The position numbers were made by a program, and so were the translations under genes. This document shows positions 7,623 to 15,948 of a stretch of DNA of 45,663 bases, piece after piece (the stretch's first letter is position 1; each line of letters opens with the position of its first letter). Source of the DNA: VBDM01 sp035637655 (GTDB taxonomy: Bacteria > Pseudomonadota > Gammaproteobacteria > Burkholderiales > SG8-39); assembly GCA_035637655.1 (NCBI GenBank), contig DASPWT010000162.1, forward strand, positions 1-45,663. Direction: 5' to 3'. The notes under the pieces are model-generated. The model was not told the DNA's origin. It worked only from the letters and a program-made list of their open reading frames with translations, and made no database searches.

Positions 7623-9674
7623 ATGCCCAATCGCCTCGCACGGGAAACCAGCCCTTATCTCCAGCAGCACGCGGGGAATCCCGTCGACTGGCACGCCTGG
7701 GGAGAAGAAGCGCTCAAACGCGCGCGCGAAGAGGACAAGCCGATCCTGCTCTCGGTCGGATACTCCGCCTGCCACTGGTGCCACGTCATGGCGCACGAGT
7801 CTTTCGAGGACCCGGCGGTGGCCGAGGTGATGAATCGCCTGTTCGTGAACGTCAAGGTGGACCGGGAGGAACGTCCGGATCTCGATCAGATTTATCAGCT
7901 CGCGCACCAGATGCTCGCCCAGCGGCCGGGCGGCTGGCCGCTCACCATGTTCCTCACGCCCGACGGCGCGCCTTTTTTCGGCGGCACTTATTTCCCCAGG
8001 GAGCCGCGCTACAACCTTCCGGGATTTCCGCAGCTGCTCGAGCGCGTCGCGCAGATCTACCGCGAGCACCGCGATGAAATCGGCCGTCAGAACGAGACGA
8101 TTCTCGCCAGCTTCGAGAGCATGCAACCCGGCGCGCCCGCGCATCACTCGGAGCTGTCCGCGGCGCCGATAGCCGCGGCCTTGCGCAGCCTGAAGGCGAG
8201 TTTCGACTCGCGCTACGGCGGGTTCGGCGGGGCGCCCAAGTTCCCGCACCCCGCGGATCTGGAATTCTGCCTGCGCCGCTCCACCGCGGCGGGCGACGGC
8301 GCGGCCGAGCGAGTTGCCACGTATACGCTCGAGCGCATGGCGCTCGGGGGTATCTACGACCAGATCGGGGGCGGGTTCTCGCGCTACAGCGTGGACGCGC
8401 AGTGGCAGATCCCGCATTTCGAAAAGATGCTCTACGACAACGGCCCGCTCTTGCGCCTGTATTCCGACGCGTGGGCGGTGACGAGGAACCCGCTGTTCGC
8501 GCGCGTGGCCGAAGAGACCGCGGGGTGGGTGATGCGCGAGATGCAGTCTCCCGAAGGCGGCTACTACTCGTCGCTCGATGCCGACTCCGAGCACGAGGAG
8601 GGCAAGTTCTACGTCTGGACGCCTGAGGAAGCGCAGGCGCTCGTTTCGCCGGACGAGTACGCGGTGCTCGCGCCGTATTACGGACTGGACGATCCTCCCA
8701 ACTTCGAGAATGCGCGCTGGCATCTGCGCGTGGCGCGCACCCTGGTCGCCGTGGCCCAGCCGCTCGGGAAGAGCGAGGACGATTGCGCCCGCCTGCTCGA
8801 CTCGGGAAGAAAGAAGCTCTTTGCCGCGCGGGAGAAGCGCGTGCGCCCGGGGCGCGACGACAAGGTGCTGGTCAGCTGGAACGCGCTCATGATCGCGGGG
8901 ATGGCGCGCGCGGCGGCGGTGTTCGGCCGCGACGATTGGCTCGCTTCGGCGAAGCGCTCGCTCGGTTTCATCCGCGGCACGATGTGGAAAAACGGGCGGC
9001 TGTTCGCGACCTACAAGGACGGGCTGGCGCATCTCAACGCCTACCTGGACGACTATGCCTATCTCCTTGCCGCGCTCCTCGAGCTGCTGCAGGCGGAATT
9101 CGACCCGGGAACGCTCGCTTTTGCCGAGGACCTCGCCGAAGTGCTGCTCGAGCAGTTCGAGGACGGGGAGAACGGCGGGTTTTTCTTCACCAGCCACGAT
9201 CACGAGCGGCTCATCCACCGCCCCAAGCCCGGCTACGACAACGCTACGCCTTCGGGGAACGGCGTGGCGGCGTTCGCCCTGCAGCGCCTGCACTTTCTCA
9301 CCGGCGAGTCGCGCTACGCGCTCGCCGCAGAGCGCACGCTCGCGCAGTTTCATTCCGCCATCAGCGAACAGGCGGGGGGGCACGCGACGCTGCTCATCGC
9401 GCTGGAGGAGCACCAGAGACCGACGCTCACCGTGATTCTGCGCGGGCCGTCGGCGGAGCTGCGACGCTGGGGGCGCGCCCTCGCCCAGCGCTATCTGCCG
9501 CACACCACGGTGATTGCGGCCGGGACGGAATTCCGCGACTTGCCGCCGGCCCTTGCCAAGCCCGCAGGAGCCGAGGTCAACGCCTGGGTGTGCGAGGGCG
9601 TTACCTGCCTTGCGCCCATCGATCGCCTCGAAGACCTGCTCGAACAGGTATCCAAGCCGCAGGAAATGCAGTAG
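7623..9674 (+). CDS. DUF255 thioredoxin-domain protein (YyaL/SSP411 family)
   Basis: A 683-residue cytoplasmic protein. It opens with the family signature MPNRLARETSPYLQQHAGNP, then a thioredoxin-like domain with a CHWC motif in GYSACHWCHVM (about 46-56) and NVKVDREERPDLD. The remainder, with YDQIGGGFSRYS, PHFEKMLYDN, YVWTPEE and GYDNATPSGNG, resembles an (alpha/alpha)6 barrel of glycosidase type. This is the expected architecture and length for the family, including human SPATA20. The biochemical activity is not established. The ATG at 7623 is chosen because the family signature starts there; the frame is open further upstream but that part is antisense to the FecR gene. A small cytochrome c gene follows after 39 bases and may be cotranscribed. 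Confidence 0.9.
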   Translation: MPNRLARETSPYLQQHAGNPVDWHAWGEEALKRAREEDKPILLSVGYSACHWCHVMAHESFEDPAVAEVMNRLFVNVKVDREERPDLDQIYQLAHQMLAQRPGGWPLTMFLTPDGAPFFGGTYFPREPRYNLPGFPQLLERVAQIYREHRDEIGRQNETILASFESMQPGAPAHHSELSAAPIAAALRSLKASFDSRYGGFGGAPKFPHPADLEFCLRRSTAAGDGAAERVATYTLERMALGGIYDQIGGGFSRYSVDAQWQIPHFEKMLYDNGPLLRLYSDAWAVTRNPLFARVAEETAGWVMREMQSPEGGYYSSLDADSEHEEGKFYVWTPEEAQALVSPDEYAVLAPYYGLDDPPNFENARWHLRVARTLVAVAQPLGKSEDDCARLLDSGRKKLFAAREKRVRPGRDDKVLVSWNALMIAGMARAAAVFGRDDWLASAKRSLGFIRGTMWKNGRLFATYKDGLAHLNAYLDDYAYLLAALLELLQAEFDPGTLAFAEDLAEVLLEQFEDGENGGFFFTSHDHERLIHRPKPGYDNATPSGNGVAAFALQRLHFLTGESRYALAAERTLAQFHSAISEQAGGHATLLIALEEHQRPTLTVILRGPSAELRRWGRALAQRYLPHTTVIAAGTEFRDLPPALAKPAGAEVNAWVCEGVTCLAPIDRLEDLLEQVSKPQEMQ

Positions 9675-9713
9675 CATTTGCGCAGAAATTTTTTTACCTT
9701 CCCGGAGAATTTC

Positions 9714-10040
9714 ATGAAACCCCTAGTGCTATCCGCAGCCGCCGCATTCACCGCATCGTTCACAGCGGCGAGCGGCCCCCTCCTCGCCGCCGACGCACAG
9801 GAGCTCTTGAAGGAAAAAGCCTGCCTGAGCTGCCATACGGTGGACAAGAAACTGGTCGGTCCCGCGTACAAGGAAGTGGCTGCCAAGTACAAGTCCAGAA
9901 AGGACGCCGAGGCCTATCTGGTGAAGAAGATCAAGGAAGGTTCGACCGGCGTATGGGGTCCCATCCCGATGCCGCCGAACGGGACCGTCGGCGATGACGA
10001 TGCAAAGACTCTGGCGAAATACATTCTAACGGTCAAGTAG
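9714..10040 (+). CDS. Class I cytochrome c (c551/c552-type), periplasmic
   Basis: A 108-residue precursor. The signal peptide runs from MKPLVLSAAAAF to about residue 26 (LLAA-DAQE). The heme attachment site is CLSCH (C37, C40, H41) and the sixth ligand is probably M86 in IPMPPN, near the usual position for small c551/c8-type cytochromes. Such proteins carry single electrons in the periplasm between quinol-oxidising complexes and terminal oxidases or reductases. The ATG at 9714 is preferred over an in-frame start at 9678 because it has a GGAGA ribosome-binding site at 9704-9708 and begins directly with the signal peptide. The exact redox partners cannot be inferred here. Confidence 0.9.
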   Translation: MKPLVLSAAAAFTASFTAASGPLLAADAQELLKEKACLSCHTVDKKLVGPAYKEVAAKYKSRKDAEAYLVKKIKEGSTGVWGPIPMPPNGTVGDDDAKTLAKYILTVK

Positions 10041-10065
10041 GCGAAACCCTGAACCGGAGGCTGCT

Positions 10066-11295
10066 ATGATCCGCTCCCATTTCGTTCTCGTGATTGCGGC
10101 CATGGTCGTATTGACCGGCTGCGGCGAAGGCAAGAAGGCGCAGGCTCCGACGACCCTCACGATCGCGATCGGGAGCGTCGCGCCGCTCACCGGCGGCATC
10201 GCTCACCTCGGCAAGGATAACGAGAACGGGGCGCGGCTTGCGGTGGAGGAAGCCAACGCGGCAAAAATCAGGATCGACGGCAAGGAAACCGCGTTCGAAT
10301 TGCTGGCAGAGGACGATCAGGAAGACGCCAAGGTCGGCAATACCGTGGCGCAAAAGCTGGTGGACGCAAAAGTCGCCGGCGTCGTCGGTCACCTCAATTC
10401 GGGCACCTCGATTCCGGCGTCCAACGTCTATAGCGGCGCGAATATCCCGATGATAACCGGCTCCGCCACCAATCCCGCGCTCACGGAGCGGGGTCTCAAG
10501 GGTGTTTTCCGCGTGGTCGGTCGCGACGACCAGCAGGGCCCGGCGGTCGCGAATTATCTGGTCGCCAACGCCAAGCCAAAGCTTGTCGCGATCATTGACG
10601 ATGCGACCGCCTATGGCAAGGGTCTGGCGAATGAAGTCGAAAAGACGCTCAAGGCCGCCGGAGTGAAAGTACTCGCGCGAGAGCAGGGTACCAACAAGAC
10701 CGTGGACTGGAAGGCGGTCCTCACCAAGCTGAAGGGCCGCGGCCCGGACGCGGTGTTCTACGGCGGAATGGATTCCACCGCCGGTCCCCTGCTCAAGCAG
10801 GGCAAGGAGCTCGGTGTCAAGGCGGTGTTCTCCTTCGGTGACGGTGCCTGCACCGACAAGATGGGTGAGTTCGCCGGCGGCGCCGCCGAAGGCTTGTTGT
10901 GCTCGCAGGCGGGAATCCCGCCGCAGGCGGCCTCGAAGAAATTCCTCGACGCCTACAAGAAGCGCTTCAATATCGACCCGATCCTCTACGCGCCGTTCAC
11001 GTACGACGCCGCCAACCTGCTGATCGAGGCGATGAAGCAGGCCAACTCGGCCGACCCGGCGAAATATCTGCCGGTTCTGCAGAAAATCGATTTCGCAGGC
11101 GCGACGGGCAGGATTTCTTTCGATGAAAAAGGCGACCGCAAGGACGCCGAAATGACCATCTTCACCATGAAAGGCGGCAAGCTCCTGCCGGTCGCCATCA
11201 TCAAGAGCGGCAAGACCGTCAGTTACGAGGACTTTGTCGCGCAGGCCGCCGCTGCAGCGGCTGCACCAACGTCCGGGGACGCGGCCAAGAAGTAG
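10066..11295 (+). CDS. ABC transporter substrate-binding lipoprotein (Leu/Ile/Val-type)
   Basis: A 409-residue periplasmic binding protein of the LivJ/LivK class. The N-terminus is a lipoprotein signal ending in LTGC with C19 as the lipidated residue, so it is membrane-anchored. The mature domain shows the type I periplasmic-binding fold pattern: GSVAPLTGGIAHLGKDNENGARLAVEEANA, GVVGHLNSGTSIPASNVY, FRVVGRDDQQGPAVANYL, and AVFYGGMDSTAGPLLKQ. An alanine-rich tail closes it. A GGAGG ribosome-binding site precedes the ATG. The four following genes supply two permeases and two ATPases, so the set is complete. Substrate could be branched-chain amino acids, or amides, urea or aromatic acids, which use the same family. 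A terminator directly downstream should make it more abundant than the permease proteins. Confidence 0.92.
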   Translation: MIRSHFVLVIAAMVVLTGCGEGKKAQAPTTLTIAIGSVAPLTGGIAHLGKDNENGARLAVEEANAAKIRIDGKETAFELLAEDDQEDAKVGNTVAQKLVDAKVAGVVGHLNSGTSIPASNVYSGANIPMITGSATNPALTERGLKGVFRVVGRDDQQGPAVANYLVANAKPKLVAIIDDATAYGKGLANEVEKTLKAAGVKVLAREQGTNKTVDWKAVLTKLKGRGPDAVFYGGMDSTAGPLLKQGKELGVKAVFSFGDGACTDKMGEFAGGAAEGLLCSQAGIPPQAASKKFLDAYKKRFNIDPILYAPFTYDAANLLIEAMKQANSADPAKYLPVLQKIDFAGATGRISFDEKGDRKDAEMTIFTMKGGKLLPVAIIKSGKTVSYEDFVAQAAAAAAAPTSGDAAKK

Positions 11296-11320
11296 GCGCG
11301 CTTGAAGGGAATTTCCAAAG

Positions 11321-11345
11321 ACGGCACCTGCGGGTGCCGTTTTTA
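11321..11345 (+). terminator. Intrinsic terminator between binding protein gene and livH
   Basis: ACGGCACC (11321-11328), a four-base TGCG loop and GGTGCCGT (11333-11340) form a perfect 8-bp stem followed by a TTTTATT tract. It lies 25 bases after the binding-protein stop and 20 bases before livH. Since no new promoter is obvious before livH, it probably acts as a partial terminator that lowers permease expression relative to the binding protein. Confidence 0.85.
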
Positions 11346-11365
11346 TTGACGGGTCTTGCCCAGGC

Positions 11366-12289
11366 ATGGACATTTTCATCCAGCAGGTGATCAACGGCCT
11401 GACGCTGGGGGCGGTCTATGCCATGGTCGCGCTCGGCTATACGATGGTGTACGGCATCATCCAGCTCATCAACTTCGCCCATGGCGAGGTCGTGATGGTC
11501 GGCGCGATGGTGGCGTTCTCGGTAATCAGCGCGCTCGCGCCCTCGGGTTTGCCGCCGCTCGCCGTCGTCCTCGTCGCAGCCGGGTGCGCGATCCCAGTGT
11601 GCATGCTGATCGGCTACGCGATGGAGCGGGCGGCGTACCGGCCCCTGCGAGGCGCGCCGCGCCTCGCGCCCCTGATCACCGCGATCGGCGTGTCGATCAT
11701 CTTGCAGCACCTGGCGATGATGATCTGGAGCCGCAACCCGCTCGCCTTTCCGCAGATCATCGAGGTGGAGTCGTACCACTTTGCCGGGGCCACCATCACC
11801 AGCGTGCAGATCGCCATTCTGTCGATCTCCCTTGCGATGATGGCGGGACTCGCGGCTCTCGTGTACCGCACGCGGCTCGGCACCGCGATGCGGGCGACCG
11901 CGCATAACCCGCAGGTCGCGGGCCTGATGGGCATAGACGCAAACCGCATCATCGCCCTGACTTTCGTCATCGGCGCGGCGCTCGCCGCGGTGGCGGGAGT
12001 CATGGTGGCGAGCTATTACGGCATCGCTCATTACGCCATGGGATCGCAGCTGGGCCTGAAAGCGTTCTGCGCGGCGGTGCTGGGCGGAATTGGCAACATT
12101 CCGGGGGCCATGCTCGGCGGTGTGCTGCTCGGCCTGGTGGAGGCGCTCGGCGCCGGCTACATCGGCGATCTTACCGGCAACGTATTCGGCTCCAACTATC
12201 AGGACGTATTCGCTTTCATCGTCCTGATCGGCGTGCTCGTGCTCCGGCCTTCGGGCCTGCTCGGGGAACGAGTGGGGGAAAGAGCGTGA
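11366..12289 (+). CDS. livH: Branched-chain amino acid-type ABC transporter permease
   Basis: A 307-residue inner-membrane permease of the LivH type. It opens with FIQQVINGLTLGAVYAMVALGYTMVYGIIQLINFAHGEV, the highly conserved N-terminus of this family, and has about eight hydrophobic segments. The coupling region RTRLGTAMRATAHNPQVAGLMGID and the late GLKAFCAAVLGGIGNIPGAMLGG segment are both canonical. It forms a heterodimeric channel with the next gene product. It overlaps livM by four bases (GTGA), which indicates translational coupling. Its product should pair with the LivM-, LivG- and LivF-type proteins and take substrate from the binding lipoprotein upstream. Confidence 0.93.
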   Translation: MDIFIQQVINGLTLGAVYAMVALGYTMVYGIIQLINFAHGEVVMVGAMVAFSVISALAPSGLPPLAVVLVAAGCAIPVCMLIGYAMERAAYRPLRGAPRLAPLITAIGVSIILQHLAMMIWSRNPLAFPQIIEVESYHFAGATITSVQIAILSISLAMMAGLAALVYRTRLGTAMRATAHNPQVAGLMGIDANRIIALTFVIGAALAAVAGVMVASYYGIAHYAMGSQLGLKAFCAAVLGGIGNIPGAMLGGVLLGLVEALGAGYIGDLTGNVFGSNYQDVFAFIVLIGVLVLRPSGLLGERVGERA

Positions 12290-13353
12290 CGCAGTGGAGA
12301 ACGCACCCGGCGGTTGTGCGGGCAGGCATCGCGCTCGTCGCGTTTGCGCTGCTTGCGCTGCCGTTCGCGCTCGCAGCGGTCGGGACGGCCTGGGTGCGGA
12401 TCACCAATCTCGCCATCCTGTTCGTGTTCCTGTCGCTGGGATTGAACATCGTGGTCGGCTTCGCCGGTCTGCTCGATCTCGGCTACATCGCCTTCTATGC
12501 GGTAGGCGCGTATGTATATGCACTGCTCGCCTCGCCTCACTTCAACATCCACTGGCCGTTCTGGGCGATCCTGCCGATCGGGGCCGCGGTGGCGGCTCTC
12601 TTCGGAGTGCTGATCGGAGCCCCCACGCTCAAGCTGCGCGGCGACTACCTCGCCATCGTGACGCTGGGTTTCGGCGAGATCGTGCGGATTTTCCTCAACA
12701 ACCTGTCGCAGCCCGTCAACATCACCAACGGCCCGCAGGGCATCGCGCGCATCGATCCGGTGCGCTTGGACGGGGTCGATTTTTCGAAGTCCGATAGCTT
12801 CCTCGGCCTCAGCTTCAGCGGGCCGATCAAGTACTACTACCTGCTGCTCCTGGTGCTGCTCGCGGTGATCTTCATCAACGTGCGGCTTCAGAACTCGCGC
12901 ATCGGCCGTGCCTGGGAGGCGGTGCGCGAGGACGAGGTCGCTGCGCGCGCGGTGGGGATCGACACGAGGAACATCAAGCTGCTCGCCTTTGCCATGGGCG
13001 CTTCGTTCGGCGGCATCGCCGGCGGGATGTTTTCCGCGATCCAGGGATTCGTCTCGCCGGAGAGCTTCGTCCTGGTCGAATCCATCATGGTGGTTTCCAT
13101 GGTCGTGCTCGGCGGCATGGGGAACATCTGGGGCGTGATCCTCGGGGCGGTCCTGCTGTCCTTTGTTCCGGAGATCCTGCGGTTTACGGTCGAGCCCGCG
13201 CAAAAACAGCTCTTCGGGCGGATGATCATCGAGCCGGAGGTGATCCGCATGCTGATTTTCGGATTCGCCCTCGTGCTCGTCATGACGCTGCGGCCGGGCG
13301 GCTTGTGGCCGTCCGCGGTGCGCAAGCGCGAACTCGCGGAGCGCAAGCCGTGA
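12286..13353 (+). CDS. livM: Branched-chain amino acid-type ABC transporter permease
   Basis: A 355-residue permease of the LivM type, with a short hydrophilic N-terminus and about ten hydrophobic segments. Diagnostic motifs are SLGLNIVVGFAGLLDLGYIAFYAVGAY, APTLKLRGDYLAIVTLGFGEI, and NSRIGRAWEAVREDEVAARAVGID as the ATPase-coupling loop. SFGGIAGGMFSAIQGFVSPESF follows. The start is a GTG overlapping the livH stop, and the stop overlaps the livG GTG. The insertion of about 30 residues around 150-185, between the conserved loops, is common in the family. Confidence 0.93.
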   Translation: MTQWRTHPAVVRAGIALVAFALLALPFALAAVGTAWVRITNLAILFVFLSLGLNIVVGFAGLLDLGYIAFYAVGAYVYALLASPHFNIHWPFWAILPIGAAVAALFGVLIGAPTLKLRGDYLAIVTLGFGEIVRIFLNNLSQPVNITNGPQGIARIDPVRLDGVDFSKSDSFLGLSFSGPIKYYYLLLLVLLAVIFINVRLQNSRIGRAWEAVREDEVAARAVGIDTRNIKLLAFAMGASFGGIAGGMFSAIQGFVSPESFVLVESIMVVSMVVLGGMGNIWGVILGAVLLSFVPEILRFTVEPAQKQLFGRMIIEPEVIRMLIFGFALVLVMTLRPGGLWPSAVRKRELAERKP

Positions 13354-14126
13354 GCCTGCTGCTCGAGGCCGAACACCTCAGCAAGCGCTTCGGTGGCGTC
13401 GAGGCTCTTATCGATGTCAGCTTTTCGATTTCGCGCGGCCAGATCTTCGGGCTGATCGGCCCGAACGGCGCCGGCAAAACCACGCTGTTCAACCTGCTCA
13501 CCGGCCTCTACCCGGCCGACCGCGGCCGCTTTCTGCTCGGCGCAAAGGACCTCACCGGGCTCAAGCCCGACAGGATCGCGGCGCGGGGCATCGGCCGCAC
13601 TTTCCAGAACATCCGGCTCTTCGCCAACCTGTCCGCGCTCGAAAACGTCATGATCGGCCGCCATGTCCGCACGCGCGCGGGTGTCCTCGGCGCGGTGCTG
13701 CGCGATCCGGCAACACGCGCCGAAGAAGCGGGCATCGAGCGGCGCGCGGCGGAACTGCTCGACTACGTCGGCATCCGCGCCCGGGCGGACGATCCGGCGG
13801 GGAGCCTCCCCTACGGCGATCAGCGGCGCCTGGAGATCGCGCGGGCGCTTGCAACCGACCCTGTTTTGCTTGCTCTGGACGAGCCCGCCGCGGGAATGAA
13901 CGCCTCGGAGACCAAGGGGCTCCGAGCGCTGCTCGAGCGCATCCGCGGGGACGGCACGACGCTGCTCCTCATCGAGCACGACATGCGCCTGGTCATGAAC
14001 GTATGCGACCGGGTGCTGGTTCTCGACTACGGCAAGCGCATCGCGGAGGGTGCGCCGGCCGAAGTGCAGCGCGATCCGAAGGTGATCGAGGCCTACCTCG
14101 GCGCCGTGACGGCCGGGGCTGCATGA
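13350..14126 (+). CDS. livG: ABC transporter ATP-binding protein (LivG type)
   Basis: A 258-residue cytoplasmic ATPase. The Walker A motif is GPNGAGKT, followed by FNLLTGLYPADRG and the LivG-specific GIGRTFQNIRLF (Q-loop). The signature region is LPYGDQRRLEIARAL, and Walker B is LLALDEPAAGMN, in which the AAGMN ending is typical of LivG rather than LivF. A switch histidine is in LIEHDMRLVM. The GTG at 13350, overlapping the livM stop, is preferred to an in-frame start at 13305 inside livM because the domain starts at SLLLEAEHLSKRFGG. The ATPase powers the transporter with LivF as its partner. Confidence 0.93.
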   Translation: MSLLLEAEHLSKRFGGVEALIDVSFSISRGQIFGLIGPNGAGKTTLFNLLTGLYPADRGRFLLGAKDLTGLKPDRIAARGIGRTFQNIRLFANLSALENVMIGRHVRTRAGVLGAVLRDPATRAEEAGIERRAAELLDYVGIRARADDPAGSLPYGDQRRLEIARALATDPVLLALDEPAAGMNASETKGLRALLERIRGDGTTLLLIEHDMRLVMNVCDRVLVLDYGKRIAEGAPAEVQRDPKVIEAYLGAVTAGAA

Positions 14127-14839
14127 TCCTGCTCGAAATCCGCAGCCTGCAAGTCCGCTACGGGGGAATCCGCGCGGTGAAGGGGATCGATCTCGAGGTC
14201 GCCGCGGGCGAGCTGGTCTGCCTGATCGGCGCGAACGGCGCGGGCAAGTCCTCGACGCTGCGCGCGATCTCGGGGCTTACGCCGACTGCTCCGGGGTCGA
14301 TTCGGTTCGACGGCCGCGATCTTGCCGGCATCCCCGCGTTCGCGCGCGCGCGCGCCGGGCTCGTCATGGTACCCGAGGGACGCGGGGTGTTCGCGCAGTT
14401 GAGCGTCGAGGAGAACCTCGCGATGGGGGCCTACGCCCGGGCCGACGCCGGGGTCGCCTCCGACCGCGCGCGCGTTTTCGAGGTGTTTCCGCGGCTCGCG
14501 GAGCGGCGCCGCCAGACCGCCGGGACGCTGTCCGGCGGCGAGCAACAGATGCTTGCAATCGGGCGCGCCCTCATGAGCCGGCCGAAGCTCCTCGCGCTGG
14601 ATGAGCCGAGCATGGGGCTCGCCCCGATCGCGGCGCAGAAGATCCTGCAGGTGATCCGCGACATCAATCGCAGCGGCGTCACGGTGCTGCTGGTGGAGCA
14701 GAACGCCCGAAACGCACTCGCGCTGGCGCACCGCGCCTACGTCATGGAAAGCGGAGAGATCACGCTCTCGGGAGAAGCGCGCGCCCTGCTCGCCGACCCC
14801 CGCGTGCGCGAGGCCTACCTCGGCGAGGCGGCGGGGTAG
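14123..14839 (+). CDS. livF: ABC transporter ATP-binding protein (LivF type)
   Basis: A 238-residue ATPase, the second nucleotide-binding subunit. Motifs are GANGAGKS (Walker A), LVMVPEGRGVFAQLSVEENLAMG (LivF-specific Q-loop region), LSGGEQQMLAIGRAL (signature), LLALDEPSMGLAP (Walker B) and VLLVEQNARNAL. The ATG at 14123 overlaps the livG stop by four bases. It is the last gene of the transporter operon; its stop lies six bases from the end of the convergent reductase gene, with no terminator visible in the gap. Confidence 0.93.
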   Translation: MILLEIRSLQVRYGGIRAVKGIDLEVAAGELVCLIGANGAGKSSTLRAISGLTPTAPGSIRFDGRDLAGIPAFARARAGLVMVPEGRGVFAQLSVEENLAMGAYARADAGVASDRARVFEVFPRLAERRRQTAGTLSGGEQQMLAIGRALMSRPKLLALDEPSMGLAPIAAQKILQVIRDINRSGVTVLLVEQNARNALALAHRAYVMESGEITLSGEARALLADPRVREAYLGEAAG

Positions 14840-14845
14840 CCCGCG

Positions 14846-15871
14846 CTACGGCGCCTTGTCGGCGGCGGTCGTGAAGGAATCTGCGAAAAACTCGTTTTCC
14901 GGCAGCCGGCATTCTTGGATGAAATCGCGCCGCGCGGAATCCACCATGATCGGCACACCGCAGGCGTACACCTGGTGGCCGGAAAGGTCGGACAGGTCCT
15001 CCATCACCGCGCGGTGCACGAATCCCCTCCGGCCGCCCCACTTGTCCTCCGGCAGCGCGTCGGAAATCACCGGCACGTACTCAAAGCCCGCATGCTCGGT
15101 GACCCAGCGCTCGGCCAAACCGTTCAGGTAAAGATCTTTCGGACGGCGAGCGCCCCAGTAGAGCCTCATGGGGCGCGCGACGCCTTTTTTGAACGCGGCC
15201 TCGATGAGCGCCTTGATCGGCGCAAAACCGGTGCCCGAGGCGACGAGCACGATGGGTTTTTCGGATTCATCGCGCAGGAAGAACGTTCCGAACGGCCCTT
15301 CGAAGCGCAGGATGTCGCGCTCCTTCATGGTCTGGAAAACGTGATCGGTGAATGAGCCGCCCGGCACGTGTCGCACGTGCAGCTGCACGAACTCGTCGTC
15401 GTGCGGCGCATTGGCCATGGAAAAGCTTCGCCGCGTGCCGTCCTTCAAGAGGATGTCGATGTACTGGCCGGGCAGGAACATCAGGCGCTCGTTCGCCGGG
15501 AGCTTCAGATAGACGATCATGGCGTCGTCCGCCGCGCGCTCGAGCTTTTGCACGCGCGCAGGGAGCTTCCTTACCTGGATATCGCCCGCTTTGCGCACTT
15601 CGCGCGCTTCGATCACCACATCCGACAGCGGCTTCGCCTGACAAAAGAGTGCGTAGCCCCGCTCGCGCTCCTGCGCGGTGAGCGCCTTTTCCGAGTAACG
15701 GCCGTAGTCGATCCGGCCATCGATGAGCTTTCCCTTGCAGCTGCCGCAGGCGCCGTCGCGGCAGCCGTAAGGCAGCACGAGACCTGCATCGAACGCCGAT
15801 TGGAGGATGCTCGAGCCGTCCTGCGCCGGAAACCGGTGGCCGGTATTGCGGATCGTGACCTGATGCGTCAT
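14846..15871 (-). CDS. 2Fe-2S ferredoxin-NAD(P)H reductase-type flavoprotein
   Basis: A 341-residue protein joining a plant-type [2Fe-2S] ferredoxin domain to a ferredoxin-reductase module. The cluster ligands are C37, C42, C45 (CRDGACGSC) and C77. The FAD-binding motif RSFSMAN and nucleotide-binding VLVASGTGFAPIKALIEAAF follow, and the chain ends FADSFTTAADKAP. This order (Fd-FAD-NAD) is that of oxygenase reductases and of the proteins often labelled CDP-6-deoxy-delta-3,4-glucoseen reductase. No deoxysugar or oxygenase gene is nearby, so that label should not be taken literally. It probably passes electrons from NAD(P)H to an unidentified partner. It is divergent from cutA, with 77 bases between the two starts, and convergent with livF. 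Confidence 0.85.
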   Translation of the reverse strand: MTHQVTIRNTGHRFPAQDGSSILQSAFDAGLVLPYGCRDGACGSCKGKLIDGRIDYGRYSEKALTAQERERGYALFCQAKPLSDVVIEAREVRKAGDIQVRKLPARVQKLERAADDAMIVYLKLPANERLMFLPGQYIDILLKDGTRRSFSMANAPHDDEFVQLHVRHVPGGSFTDHVFQTMKERDILRFEGPFGTFFLRDESEKPIVLVASGTGFAPIKALIEAAFKKGVARPMRLYWGARRPKDLYLNGLAERWVTEHAGFEYVPVISDALPEDKWGGRRGFVHRAVMEDLSDLSGHQVYACGVPIMVDSARRDFIQECRLPENEFFADSFTTAADKAP

Positions 15872-15883
15872 CGGTGCGCGGGG

Positions 15884-15889
15884 TAAAAT
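15884..15889 (+). promoter_or_regulatory. Possible -10 box for cutA-dsbD
   Basis: TAAAAT lies in the gap between the divergent reductase and cutA starts and matches five of six -10 positions. It would give a leader of about 52 bases. No clear -35 is visible, so the call rests on the hexamer and position alone. Confidence 0.25.
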
Positions 15890-15948
15890 CCCTTCGTGGA
15901 AAGTCTGCTCATCATCGGTTATGGCGTTCCCGGAATCAAGGAGACCGC

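Noticed and set aside
7563..9677. A 704-codon minus-strand frame opposite the DUF255 gene.
   Set aside because: Same G+C-driven artefact; Arg/Glu/His/Val-rich composition without motifs, while the plus strand encodes a full family protein.
9675..9713. A T-rich run (ATTTTTTT) after the DUF255 gene as a terminator.
   Set aside because: Only a four-base AT stem precedes it, too weak for an intrinsic terminator.
14846..15871. A deoxysugar pathway suggested by the usual name of the reductase.
   Set aside because: No other deoxysugar gene is present; the name reflects family similarity only.
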